DNA from: Adiantum capillus-veneris
Taxonomy: Eukaryota > Streptophyta > Polypodiopsida > Polypodiales > Pteridaceae
Length of the DNA: 64,000 bases
NCBI GenBank assembly: GCA_014529385.2
Contig: CM043948.1
Coordinates: forward strand, 26,229,768 to 26,293,767
Direction: 5' to 3'
How positions within the stretch are numbered: position 1 is the stretch's first letter; each line of letters starts with the position of its first letter. Shown piece by piece: positions 12,231 through 22,974 of this stretch. The notes under the pieces were generated by a model that was not told the DNA's origin, searched no databases, and saw nothing but the letters and a program-made list of their open reading frames with translations. A program made the translations under genes and the position numbers.

Positions 12231-12408
12231 GCTGGGCGCAAGCCTCAAAGAAGTGGTCAACACTGGTGACTGACACACACACACACACACACTGAGAGAG
12301 AGAGAGAGAGAGAAGAAGAAGAAGAGAGTTTTAACGTCCTAGGAAACTATCCCAAGATATACCTTAAAGATGTAGCCGATGAGCAGAGTTGAACTCAAGA
12401 CCTATTAG

Positions 12409-12563
12409 CAATGTTCGGGAAAAATCATTTCTCCAGACATTCAAAATTCCCTTTCCTGAATTTTTCAAGAGGAAATCATAGAAAATTAGGTTCACTTTTT
12501 GGGCTTTTAGACTAATTTTCTCTATTTTGGGGCAAAATTTCTCCTTTCCCCTTGCCTTCAACA
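12409..12563 (+). mobile_element. MITE-like element, 3'-truncated copy 2
   Basis: It begins with the family terminus CAATGTTCGGGAAAAATC and follows the same internal sequence (CAAAATTCC, AAGAGGAAATCATAGAAAA), but ends near CTTGCCTTCAACA without the other inverted terminus. Confidence 0.6.
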
Positions 12564-12634
12564 CCGGACGGAGGGCTGGCAGAGAGAGAGCACAAAGGGG
12601 GGTCCTTTTTCAAGCACCGGACGCAGGGCTCGCA

Positions 12635-12691
<57 letters not shown>

Positions 12692-12706
12692 GTGCTTACG
12701 CTCAAT

Positions 12707-12754
<48 letters not shown>

Positions 12755-12833
12755 CGCACAAAGGGGGGGCCTTTTTCAGCGCAGTCCGGACGGAGGGCTG
12801 GCGCGCGCGCGCGCACGCACACACACACACACA
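12564..12833 (+). repeat. GA/CA arrays and a repeated ~50-bp GC-rich module
   Basis: The stretch contains (GA)n at 12638-12687, (CA)n at 12711-12753, and alternating GC/CA at 12801-12836. A GC-rich module containing CCGGACG(G/C)AGGGCT and CACAAAGGGGGG occurs three times between 12563 and 12802, interleaved with the arrays. Confidence 0.8.
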
Positions 12834-13050
12834 CAGAGTTCGGGGAAAAATCATTTTTCCAAACATACAAAATTCCTTTCCTTGAATTTGCCAATAGGAA
12901 ATTTTAGAAAATTAGGCTAATTTTTCAGGTTTTTACACTACTTTTTCTCTATTATGGGGCGGAATTTCTACTTTTCCCCTTGCCGTGAACTGACATTTTT
13001 GAAATTGAAAACGACACGATATTAAGCTGAGACACATTTTTCCCGAACAC

Positions 13051-13052
<2 letters not shown>
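12834..13052 (+). mobile_element. MITE-like element, most complete copy (219 bp)
   Basis: The left end reads CAGAGTTCGGGGAAAAATC and the right end ATTTTTCCCGAACACTG, which are near-perfect inverted termini (consensus CAGTGTTCGGGAAAAAT). The CAGNG start fits hAT-type TIRs, but the flanks are microsatellites and show no 8-bp target duplication. There is no coding capacity. An inverted copy lies 82 bp away (13135-13352). Confidence 0.7.

Positions 13053-13115
<63 letters not shown>
13053..13115 (+). repeat. (GA)n followed by a long G-run
   Basis: About 30 bp of GA are followed by more than 30 consecutive G residues (13083-13115). The array lies between two inverted copies of the MITE-like element. 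Confidence 0.95.
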
Positions 13116-13116
<1 letters not shown>

Positions 13117-13134
13117 TTGTCTGGCACCGTCAAG

Positions 13135-13352
13135 CAGGGTTTGTCAAAAATGTGTCTCACCTTAATATCGTGCCAGTTTCAATTTCAAAATGCAGGTTGA
13201 GGGCAAGAGGAAAGGGAGAAATTCCACCGAAAAGTCAAGGAAAAACAGTGTTAAAACCCGAGAAGATAAACTTATTTTTTAAACATTTCCTCTCGACAAA
13301 ATTAAGGAAAGGAAGTTTTTATGTTTGGAAAAATGAATTTTCCCGAAGACTG
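13135..13352 (-). mobile_element. MITE-like element, inverted copy
   Basis: This is a reverse-complement relative of 12834-13052. It starts CAGGGTTTGTCAAAAATGTG and ends TTTTCCCGAAGACTG. With its partner it makes an inverted repeat of about 215-bp arms that could fold into a long hairpin around the GA/G tract. Confidence 0.65.
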
Positions 13353-13404
13353 TTGGCACGCTTCCACTTGAATGATTTTCAGTAGATTGGCACCGAGCAG
13401 GGTC

Positions 13405-13527
13405 GGATTGTTGGGGGCATGACAACCTGTGTAGTTTTGGTAGCTTGAGCAAGGAGGATTGGGTAGCGCAGATCATAGGTAGCCAAAGAGTGGCTGTCTC
13501 GCAGTAGCAAGCAAAGAGCACCAAACG
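13405..13527. repeat. 123-bp direct repeat, copy A
   Basis: The sequence from GATTGTTG through GACAACCTGTGTAGTTTTGG and GTAGCCAAAGAGTGG recurs at 14487-14622 with few changes. It is a non-coding repeat of unknown class. Confidence 0.8.
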
Positions 13528-13597
13528 CTACAGAGTGGAGATCAAACTGCAAAATGCGCAAGGATCAAGGAGGGGATAAATATAGGGAAAACTAGGA

Positions 13598-13599
<2 letters not shown>

Positions 13600-13643
<44 letters not shown>

Positions 13644-13646
13644 TAG
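13600..13646 (+). repeat. (GA)n/(GATA)n array at the 3' end of LINE-C
   Basis: A GA array grading into AGATAGATAGA adjoins the 3' terminus of the minus-strand LINE-C, so it may be that element's simple-repeat tail. Confidence 0.8.
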
Positions 13647-13679
13647 ATTTTATTATCGTCCTCGGAGGTCAAATATGAC

Positions 13680-14085
13680 CTATGGGACCAAAGTTACATG
13701 TGATGTAGTATGTGTATGGCTGATGAGTGACTCTCGATGCTCCAAAATTGTAGTGATGAGAGTCGCAATGGAGAGCCCACACTTTGGCTGGGAGAGGAAA
13801 GTGTGTAGGTCTAAGTTATGGCTGAAAATGTGAGAGAAGCAAGTTCGGATGTGATCAAAAGCTGAGCACTCTAGTAGTGTGTGGTACTCAGACTCTCGAA
13901 CTTGCAGTGAGCATAATGTGCACAATCGATTTGACTCTTCTCCATTGCCCCAACGCCCTATCTCACATCGAAGGAAATGGGAGCTAAGCCGAATTGCTGC
14001 GATAGTACGTATCTCGGACAAGAGAATAGGCTCAAGCATGTAAGTGTGAGTACGGTTTCCTCTCTCAGCGAAGAACATGGTTTTG
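13680..14085 (-). pseudogene. LINE-C C-terminal zinc-binding fragment of ORF2
   Basis: The minus-strand translation contains RTIAAIRLSSHFLRCEIGRW, then RLCTLC, ESEYHTLLECSAFDHIR and CFSHIF. This is the C-x2-C...H-x3-C pattern seen downstream of RT in many LINE ORF2 proteins. It is cut off upstream by a 97-bp GA array (14094-14190). Confidence 0.65.
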
Positions 14086-14091
14086 TAGTTG

Positions 14092-14193
<102 letters not shown>

Positions 14194-14390
14194 TGCCGCA
14201 TAGGTGCAAGCCGAAGAGGGCGTCCAATTTCCACATGGGCCCGAGGTTGTGATTTGTCGATGGACAACACGCAATAGGCGGGGTATTATAGAGAATCCAT
14301 CATGGTACAAGACATCGGCGTGGCACTCTGTAGGAAGCACACCTGGCAAGAGTGCAAGCTACCCTATTGACAGTTGGTGATGGGGAGGTC

Positions 14391-14393
<3 letters not shown>

Positions 14394-14443
<50 letters not shown>
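14394..14443 (+). repeat. (GA)25 microsatellite
   Basis: A pure GA array about 50 bp long between the two fragments of LINE-C. Confidence 0.98.
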
Positions 14444-14445
<2 letters not shown>

Positions 14446-14486
14446 GGAATATGGATGGCTCTCAAGTCGTGACACACACAGAGAGA

Positions 14487-14622
14487 GATTGTTGCGGGCA
14501 TGACAACCTGTGTAGTTTTGGTAGCTTGAGCAAGGAGGATTGGGCAGCGCAGATCATAGGTAGCCAAAGAGTGGACGTCGCAGTAGCAAGTGCAAAGAGC
14601 CCATAGCAAAGAGCACCAAAAT
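14487..14622. repeat. 123-136-bp direct repeat, copy B
   Basis: This is the same sequence as 13405-13527, with a short internal duplication (AGCAAAGAGC) near 14592-14612. It abuts the broken end of the LINE-C ORF2 at about 14623, so it marks the breakpoint. Confidence 0.8.
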
Positions 14623-14626
14623 GCAT

Positions 14627-16193
14627 AAGGCATACCATGTTGAAGTGCAAGGTTAAACATATCACACATCCACTCATGGGTAAAATCTCCCGTCCATTTG
14701 ATCATCTCCGGCTTGATACCTTGAAGATCTCCCGCTTTGCGAGTGGCCAACTTTTCAAGCCCATCGCATACATCCTCAATAGTAAAAAAAGACGGCATAC
14801 ATGGGAGTGAACCATAAAATGGCATTTTTTCAGTATTTTCTTGCTCATATAATTGCCTACAATGTGTGTACATATCCACTAGACTCAAGTTACCAAAATT
14901 CTCAACCCACTTGCCTCTCAAGTTTCTCCAAAATCTTCCACATGCATGTGCCTTTTCTTGGACTTGAAATTCTTGTTGCTTTACTTCCCATCTTCTTCTC
15001 TTCTTTTGAATCAATGCCTTGTATGTATGCAAATGACTTTGATAGTTGTCTTTGTCCATAGTTGCATCAAGCTTTATCAAGGACTTTCGAGCATCTTGAC
15101 ATTCTTTATCAAACCACCTTTTGCGTGATCTGTCTTTGTTGATACCATGGAGATGCTTTATGGCAAAGCATTCTTCCGCACAAGAACAAATAGCTTTCTT
15201 GAAAGCTTCCCATTTAGTTTCCAATGGTGCATCACATTGAAGCTTTGTCATCCATAATTTTTTCTCAACCATTTCAATGTACATTGGTGCCCATTTGAAA
15301 TCCATACATAGTGATAACTTCTCTTTCCTTTGGCTGAGATTATCATGCTTAGTTGCTTCTCCACATGAAAGGTCAATACATAAGGTGCGATGGTCGGATT
15401 CCGGGGTCCATTGACCAAACATAAAACTCTTTATGCGATACATGATGGCTTCAGAGAGTAGCATATAGTCAATCACACTATCCCCATTATGTCTCCTACA
15501 TGTAAATCCATTGGTTCCACTCCACAAAGATACACCATTGGCAATGAGCATACCCGTGCTATTACACATGTGTAAAAGTAACTTTCCATAGTGATCCGGC
15601 TCTTTCTCATCCATTGAAGTACGATCATACAAGTGAACTTCCTCCAACTCCCTTGAAATGTATGGCATATCAAATTGTTGAGTATCATGTTGCAATGTTT
15701 TTGTGCGAGCATTCATATCCCCAAATACAATAACATCACCTTCACCTTTGAAATAAGCAATGTCCTCTTCCAAATCAGAAAATGGTTGATCTCTATCCAT
15801 GCAAGCATAAAAGAGAGAATCATGATGAGGAATGTAGCAACCGGCCACAAAAATGGGTGCTCTTTTTGGTGTCATATTTTTCAGCCATACATAACGTTTG
15901 TACTTGTCATCTTTCACAATTGATACAAAATCTTCCAATCCTTTCTTAACCATACATGCTAACCCTCCTTGTCCTCTTCGTTGCTTGAGATTCTTTGACC
16001 ACATCTATGAATGTACATTCTAATCCTCCAAGCCGTTAATCCTTTGTGTATCATGCTCCCAAGTTTCAACAAGAAGTACAACATCGGCTTTGCTTGTTAG
16101 TTCATCAATGCCAACCCCCGCATTCCATGGGTATCCATTACAATTCCAAAAGCATATTTTCAATTGTAACTCGGTCTCATAGGTCACGCATCC
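14627..16193 (-). pseudogene. LINE-C ORF2: AP-type endonuclease and start of RT linker
   Basis: Translation directly after the ORF1 stop gives LKICFWNCNGYPWN and VVLLVETW (endonuclease N-terminus). Two in-frame stops near 16010-16015 and 16005-16007 follow, then one open frame from 16004 with GQGGLACMVKKGL, FGDMNART, SVIDYMLLS and ESDHRTL. These are the GDxN, DYxL and SDHxxL motifs of exonuclease-endonuclease-phosphatase nickases. The linker reaches ATRKAGDLQGIKPEMIKW, where RT would begin, and ends at the 136-bp repeat. The role is nicking of target DNA for target-primed reverse transcription. There is no frameshift, only nonsense changes. Confidence 0.8.
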
Positions 16194-17144
16194 CTATTTG
16201 CTTGAGAGACTTGCCTCCTCCTTGGGCACATTTTCTTCATGAGAGATCTCCTTGATTTTATTATTCTTTTCCTCATATGCCTTGCGACGCATATTTTGTT
16301 GCTTAATAGTGCAATCTTCACATACAAAACATTTTGTATCCCTCAAATAGATCCAACTATTATCAAGGATAATCTTTCGCTTGGTCTCATCCGGCATGGT
16401 GCATACAATTGGCCGTTCTCCCGAGCGAGGAGTTCCTTGCTTCCCCACTCTATGTGCTCCATAGACCAGAACTCCGGACATGCCAAAGTGGGTTTTGAAG
16501 AAATCTTCAATAACAATGGCAAGAGAAGGAGGTGTCTCTAACTTCTCTTCGGGAATTCCACGAATAACAATGTTCTTGGAACGTCGCTCCCGTTCCTTCA
16601 ACTCCTCCACATCCACATTCTCAACATTCTTTGTTTGAACCATAGCTTGCATGAGTGAAGAATTAGAAACCACATTGCTACCACATACATCAGCCCAAGA
16701 CTTGTTTGTGCATACATTTTTCATGTCGCATACATCCCGGCTCATAGTGTCAAATTTCTCCTCTTTCAATACATGGTCATGCTCTACTTTGCTCATCCGC
16801 TCCTTCAAAGCATTCAAGTCCACAAGAGAGCGTTTACATTCCTTGACTTCCTCTTCAAGTTGCATCAAACGTGTTGTTTGCATCTCAAGTGTCCTCTTGA
16901 GATTCTCATTCTCAACCACAAGTACCCTTAGTGTGCCATTCTCCATTGCAAGTGCTCGTAAGTCTTCGCCTTGTTTGTTTACGGTCTCTTGCAATGATAC
17001 CAAGTACGCCATCATCATGGTTTCCGATGTCGTTGGTTGGGTGGTTGTGTTGCTATCTTCACACTTAGGAGATTTTGGATCATTTTCCACAATGGTTGTG
17101 GACCTTGTTGAAGAAGAAGAACCCTTGCGAGTGCCGGAAGACAT
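16194..17144 (-). CDS. LINE-C ORF1, L1-ORF1p-like coiled-coil RNA-binding protein
   Basis: A 316-residue intact frame. Residues about 45-125 form a heptad-rich coiled coil (LVSLQETVNKQ, ALKERMSKVEHD). Residues about 185-270 contain RRSKNIVIRGIPEE and a following fold typical of the RRM/CTD region of L1 ORF1 proteins (Transposase_22-like). Such proteins trimerise and coat LINE RNA. The start at 17144 is the first ATG of the frame. The TAG stop (16194-16196) is followed in the same frame by ORF2, with no intervening ATG before the endonuclease domain. Confidence 0.75.
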   Translation of the reverse strand: MSSGTRKGSSSSTRSTTIVENDPKSPKCEDSNTTTQPTTSETMMMAYLVSLQETVNKQGEDLRALAMENGTLRVLVVENENLKRTLEMQTTRLMQLEEEVKECKRSLVDLNALKERMSKVEHDHVLKEEKFDTMSRDVCDMKNVCTNKSWADVCGSNVVSNSSLMQAMVQTKNVENVDVEELKERERRSKNIVIRGIPEEKLETPPSLAIVIEDFFKTHFGMSGVLVYGAHRVGKQGTPRSGERPIVCTMPDETKRKIILDNSWIYLRDTKCFVCEDCTIKQQNMRRKAYEEKNNKIKEISHEENVPKEEASLSSK

Positions 17145-17374
17145 TGCATGTAAAATAGGAGATGAGAATCAATTTTGTTGAACCTGTTCACTTCGGAAAT
17201 GCTGCTACAGAAACGTCTTTCATAATTCTGAAAAAATCTGTCTTTACATCAATGCGTAGAGGACTTCGTGCTCTTCGATTGAGGCTATAGATCACCCAAA
17301 TCGGAGTTCGGATGAAGAAGTTATGATCAAAAGAGTGGACTGCTGTCTACTAGGTCAAAAAACGGCTGCGTTTT

Positions 17375-17377
<3 letters not shown>

Positions 17378-17424
<47 letters not shown>

Positions 17425-17626
17425 GGGGAGGGGGGACATTTAAGGCCTCAAAGGCTCAAAGCAACTCCTTGCACCTGCCTCCCAAAAGAGAAAAAAGTAT
17501 GGGGATCTCCTCTGCAGCACTGTGAAACGACGACACACAGTGAGAGCCAAAAGCGAGGCGGGGGGTGTAGGTGCATGTGATAAAGGGGGAGAGAGAAAGA
17601 AGAGAGAGGCCGGGAGTGTGTGTGTG

Positions 17627-17672
<46 letters not shown>

Positions 17673-17787
17673 CGAGAACGAGAAAGAGAGCTAAGGATAA
17701 TGAGAGAGAGAGAGAGAGCGAGGACCAAGGTGCACAGCGACCAGTGCACAAAATCGCAGATGCAAGTGCAACCTGTCTCGAACGACC

Positions 17788-17822
<35 letters not shown>
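17378..17822 (+). repeat. (GA)n cluster
   Basis: GA arrays lie at about 17378-17421, 17630-17674, 17702-17718 and 17790-17822, all purine on the plus strand and separated by unique GC-rich sequence. The ER-rich open frames here are artefacts. Confidence 0.95.
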
Positions 17823-17826
<4 letters not shown>

Positions 17827-19172
17827 CGCAGTGCTCGAAAAAATCTAGGTTTAGTGTAGTCCCACGTACAAATTTTGAAATTTACCTCTAAATTTTGTAT
17901 TTGAAGGTAATAAAACCTTCAAATTTTGTCGATTTATCTCTGGTGTTTCACATGTGTAGGTTTGCCAAGTTTTTGGAAAAAAGTTTTTTTCGAGCATTGC
18001 TGAGGAGGTCCCAGGGGGGGGTTTGCCGTTGCTGGCGATGGCCATGTCGGCGGCGCCTTTTTACTAGTACTCATAAAAATGGTTGAAATGCCATGGTAAA
18101 CTTTTTTCATATTTGCTGGCTGAAAGAGTATAGATCACAATGTTTGGAGTTGTAATCGCAATGTTTGGGGAAATTTCTAGGCCAATTCTAAAAGACTTAT
18201 TGCAAAATTTCTAGGTGGCATCTTTGATTGAAGTTGAAATAAGTTTCTTGACACAAATCTTTATGAATAGCTAATTGCAAAATTTGGAATCTTTGATTGG
18301 AGTTGAAATAAAAGTTTTTTGACACAAATCTTTATGAATAGCTAATTTTAATCCCTTGCAAGATTTGGAACTTCACATAAACATAGAAAATTATATGTGT
18401 GAGATCATCCACATTGTAGAAGGGCTATTGGTCTTATCAAAGTACTTTACAATCCTCCAGGAATGATAAAAATTGAGCTAGATTGGATGTGGTTGAGCTA
18501 CCTTGAGGTGATGGAAAGTTTTATATGAATTCTTAGCTTGGCATACCATATGGGGCTTTTAGGTTTGCACTTAAAGCTAGGTGCAAGTGAAGATAAAACT
18601 CTAGGGGACCTAAATTATGTAGAGTTTCCAATATTTTCTTTGGGTCATAAGAGGATTATGGTGTAGGGAATGGTCGTCTACTAACCATTTTCGTTAATTA
18701 TGGACCATTCCCGGCCGTCAATGGTCGAGAGGAGGGGGGACCAATGATTATAGTGTGGTGAGTCACGTAGTTGCAAAGTCGCTCAGAGTTGGTGGCCAAT
18801 TTACAATGCCATTGATTGGCTGCATGATTATTGTTACGCAGGCTGAGGTGTCAACACCTCATAACATTCCCAGTGCTAACCTGTTGTCACCCCATTGCAG
18901 TCTCACAGCTTGGATTTTGTCTGTGGATGTATTGTGCATTTGATGACTACAACATTAGACATTTTAGGCCAGAATGACGTACAAATAAATGATACACTAG
19001 GGGAAAGAAGTAGATACCTAAATTTTTGGAGCATCAAAAGAACACTGGAACAAATAATGTATATAAAAATTGGGTGCTTCAAGATTTGAAAAAGGTTGGC
19101 TCATGTATACTACTCTATTAAAGAGCCAAGGATTCCGACATCCATGCGGATGAAAGTGCTGCTCACAGCTAT
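17823..19172. other. Gene-free stretch with a 75-bp tandem duplication and a hairpin
   Basis: A unit of about 75 bp (TCTTTGATTG...CTTTATGAATAGCTAATT) is present twice in tandem at 18209-18345. GGGAATGGTC (18666-18675) and GACCATTCCC (18703-18712) form a perfect 10-bp inverted repeat. No coding region is supported. Confidence 0.5.
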
Positions 19173-19851
19173 TGCTAGAATCCCTTGCTCCTGTAAAGAG
19201 CCCAAGGCTTTCGTTGCCATCATGGCCGATACACAAGCAGCAAGAAAGTGGATATATTATGAATATGACTTGCAGCCCCTCTCAAGCTCATCATTAGCCT
19301 CTACTGGATTGCTTTACTCTATTGCCTAAGGCATATCTGCACTCAAGACGATCAAGATACTTTGTTGGGATGCTCTATTATTGTGACTTGCCTGAAGGCA
19401 CCATCATGCACAAATTAAAGTGGACTAGAGGCCGGCCTATAGAAAGAGAGTTGAAGAGCCTATGAGTAGGAGGAGAAGAGAACACATCAAAATAGTGTTT
19501 TGTATTGCTCTATTCACAGCCAATGTCCCATTATAAATTTTTAGTTAACGCACGTAAGCCTTTATCTTATTTTTTGGGTAGGAGATTAAACAAATCTCTC
19601 ATTTTTTCTAGCCCAAAGTTCTTCCGTCCAAGCAAGGACCCCTCAACACCTAAAAGCTCTACCTTCCTCAACTTAAAATCAACAAGCGCTTGGATGGGGG
19701 GGGGGGGGGGGGGGGGGATTGGTTAAACTCAAAGAATCCTCTAGAGCATCAATCTTTCCTTGAACCACCACTCTTCTATGCTCTCTAATAATAGTCCTAG
19801 GTAGTCTATTGAAGGAGGTCACCTTTTAGAGAGAAAAATGGAATTATAGTT

Positions 19852-19891
<40 letters not shown>

Positions 19892-20041
19892 TTCCACTGA
19901 TAGTGATGTAGGAGTCTGGACTCCCATTCGACTCTCTCTCTTTATGCGAACTCAATATGTACAAGTATCTTTGCACACGTTTTTAGGAAGTCTTGCCCCT
20001 TCTTGCATCACCTTGATGGCATGATCACGGCTAGAGATAGC

Positions 20042-20088
<47 letters not shown>

Positions 20089-21228
20089 AAGAAGGCTAGA
20101 AGGGGTTGAGGTTGCAAGGTGGAGTGGTCTATGTAATCGTGGCTTGGGCCAAGGTGGTGGCTACTTTCAAGATCATTGTCATGGGCAATGATGAGATATA
20201 CACTGAAACACTCAAACAAGAGTTGCGTGCTTCAATTTTTGGCCAACGAGGAAGAAGACTATAGAGTATGCATCAAGCTCTAAATGATCAATGGGGATAG
20301 TCATGCATATGATGATGGGACAAACATTGATGAGGATTTATAACCCACTGAACCCTTGAGGGGATACAAGAGAGAAAGTGCAAGTGGCCTCTTTCACATA
20401 GAAAAGGTTCTAATTGGAGAGTTTTAGCCTTGATGTCCTCAACTCAAAATATGGGAACCCCGGTCGTGTGCTCATGTGCAAGTAGCTTGGCAAGGAGTGC
20501 CATATTTTGCACTGTCAATTTTGATATTTGATATTGTACAATTCGTTGCTAGATTTACACTTACAATTTTTTTTTTGCAAGTTTCTTCAAGGCAAGGTTC
20601 ATATAGAGTGGTCGATAGGGTATGCATTTGAAATTGTCAAGGAGCTTCTTCAACATGGATATAGATGACAAAAGATCTAACATCCCCTTATTTTTTTTGA
20701 TATGTTTGACCCTTTCTACCACTAAGTCCACCACTTGCTAGCCACCATTGTATGCCCAACGGATGTTGCTAATCCCCTTGGATCCACAAAAGCATTTTTG
20801 AAAACACACCCCACTTGGAATTCTAACCACTCTTTATAGTGGACTTAGAAGAGCCCCTACCCCGGCCCCTTTGACTTGTATAAATGGATTCCAATTTCTA
20901 GGTACATAAATGCACAAACAGGTACCAAAACAAAATAGGGAATATAAAGAAAGAAGACCTTGACATAAGAGTGAGCAGAGATAGATATTTATCTATTACT
21001 ACATCTAAAACAAAGTGAATTTTGTCTCTTTTCACCATCAAAGGGACATAAGTACCCACTCGGGATTTTTGTAGAGGGTACTTGGGAAAAAATGTCGCAC
21101 TACATTAGGCGTGATGCATTATAAAAAGCACAAAAAAATGATTGATTGTCATTCTCTTTAGCTTTTAACAACTTCTCTTTTCTTGTTGTCGTAAGCAACA
21201 CCTCTATTGGCAGACAACAAAAGATGCA
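19173..21228 (+). repeat. Large duplicated segment, copy 1 (~2.06 kb)
   Basis: It is highly similar, base for base, to 42522-44642, from TGCTAGAATCC to AAAAGATGCA. Copies differ in microsatellite lengths (a G-run near 19696-19718, GA at 19857-19887, CT at 20044-20087), in scattered substitutions, and in two short insertions in copy 2. Ends read TG...CA, but there are no obvious TSDs, terminal repeats or long ORFs. An open stretch at 19173-19329 (KWIYYEYDLQPL, ending SIA) and its +1 frame to about 19464 (SRYFVGMLYYCDLPEG) look protein-like, but I do not recognise them. Confidence 0.85.
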
Positions 21229-21485
21229 AGGGAAATCCTATTTGATTTCCAATAAGGTGGCACAAGTGGAGCAAAAGCCCGTAGCATGCAGGCCACCACA
21301 CCATGGAAAACCTGGGATAGGAGTGACTACACATGCATCACTTAACAAATGTATAAAAATTGGATGGGAAAGATTTCAATAGCAAGATAGGTACTAAAAC
21401 AAAAGAGGGAATATAAAAGAAAGAAGATCATGATGAAGAGCAAAGAGAGATCTTTCTCTATTACTATCTCTAACAACAAAGTGGA
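20929..21485. repeat. Local ~100-bp direct repeat across the right edge of duplication copy 1
   Basis: AGGTACCAAAACAAAATAGG and about 90 following bases at 20929-21025 recur at 21388-21485. The second copy lies outside the 2-kb duplicated segment. Confidence 0.65.
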
Positions 21486-21579
21486 CTCCTGTAGAGATAA
21501 ACTTGTGGCAAAACATGTGCAATCTAGCTACCCTCTTGCCAAGATCCCCCTCGCCCGCTTTTGCCTCTCTCTAATTTGG

Positions 21580-21615
<36 letters not shown>

Positions 21616-21616
21616 A
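21580..21616 (+). repeat. (GA)n plus G-run
   Basis: A GA array followed by about 11 G residues. Confidence 0.95.
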
Positions 21617-21786
21617 GGTATTTACTTTTGTAGGTGATATCAGTTATAATTTGTTTCCCTTTTTCCATGTCAAACTGATTCCCCCCTTTCTCTCAAAAAA
21701 TGCAACCACTAGTTGTCGATATACCCCTTGGAACCCACACCACCACCATTAGCAGACATCCCGTCTTTCCAAAAACCTATGGCATG

Positions 21787-21995
21787 CCACATGATGTTAC
21801 TTAGCAAAAGTTTTTTGGCTATTCTTTAGTGGGAGCATGGTGGATTCTCTCAGTCACAAGATAAAAGATAGAGAGGAGTAGAAACCAAGCCACATGATGC
21901 TACTTAACAAAAGTTTTTGGGCCATTCTATAGTGAGAGCAGGGTGGATTATTCACATTCACAAGATAAAAGATAGAGAAGAGTAGAAACTAAGCC
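21787..21995 (+). repeat. Tandem duplication, ~104-bp unit x2
   Basis: CCACATGATG(T/C)TACTTA begins each unit, and CAAGATAAAAGATAGAG...GAAAC(C/T)AAG closes each. The copies differ by about 10 substitutions. Confidence 0.8.
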
Positions 21996-22242
21996 ACGGT
22001 TCTAGAATTGGCCTATATGTATGTAGTTGGATATGAGAAGAGTCTGTTTTCACCATCAAACACTACAAGAGGTGCGTAAGCTTAGCGACCCTCATTGTGC
22101 GATGCTTAAAACTAATGATTACGTTATAAGTGTCATGGACATTGTGGGTAAAAATTACTTGAGAATGCCAAAACCCAGATCTAGATCTGGTTTTTGGTGC
22201 TCTCGAACAAGCAATAATTAAGAAAGTAATGCCCTCATCTTC

Positions 22243-22247
22243 CTCTC

Positions 22248-22343
<96 letters not shown>

Positions 22344-22427
22344 GGAGAGAAGGGAGAGCCAATTATGCTCCTTCCCTCTCCTCTCTTTCATGCTCCCTTC
22401 CCTTCTTTTCTTTCTCCTTCCCACTCA

Positions 22428-22470
<43 letters not shown>

Positions 22471-22474
22471 TCTC

Positions 22475-22522
<48 letters not shown>

Positions 22523-22647
22523 GGAGAGAAGGGAGAGCCAGGTATGCTCCTTCCCTCTCCTGTCTTTCGTGCTCCCTTCCCTTCTTTTCTTTCTCCTTCC
22601 CCCACACACACATACACACACACACACACACACACATTGAGAAAGAA

Positions 22648-22714
<67 letters not shown>

Positions 22715-22751
22715 GAGATGGAGAGAAGCAATCTACACACACAGAAACATA

Positions 22752-22799
<48 letters not shown>

Positions 22800-22800
22800 G
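22243..22800. repeat. Compound (CT)n-(CA)n minisatellite and GA arrays
   Basis: CT and CA arrays alternate with an 80-bp spacer (AAGGAGAGAAGGGAGAGCCA to TTTCTCCTTCCC) that occurs at 22343-22423 and 22522-22602, giving a higher-order unit of about 179 bp. The 3' part switches to GA arrays on the plus strand (22640-22705 and 22760-22795). Confidence 0.9.
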
Positions 22801-22880
22801 AGAAAATGAAACGAAATGTTATATTCAATGTCTTTGAAAGGCCAAAATGACCTATGAGACAAAACTGATACAATCTTGGT
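22801..22880 (-). mobile_element. Probable LINE 3'-end fragment
   Basis: GGCCAAAATGACCTATGAGAC next to a GA array parallels GAGGTCAAATATGACCTATGGGAC next to the GA/GATA tail at the 3' end of LINE-C (13647-13685). It is probably a severely 5'-truncated copy of the same family. Confidence 0.4.
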
Positions 22881-22974
22881 GGATGTACTCCAATGTTTGG
22901 GTACAATTTTTTTCCTTAAAAGAAGGAAATTGAAAAACTAAAATCATCATTATGATCATCATCAATGCCCGAGG

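Noticed and set aside
12834-13052. 8-bp target duplication for the MITE-like copy
   Set aside because: The flanks are CA and GA microsatellites and do not match, so the hAT assignment rests on termini only.
19173-21228. Helitron or LTR identity for the duplicated segment
   Set aside because: There is no TC...CTRR ends with hairpin, no TSD, and no PBS or polypurine tract at the edges. TG...CA alone is weak evidence.
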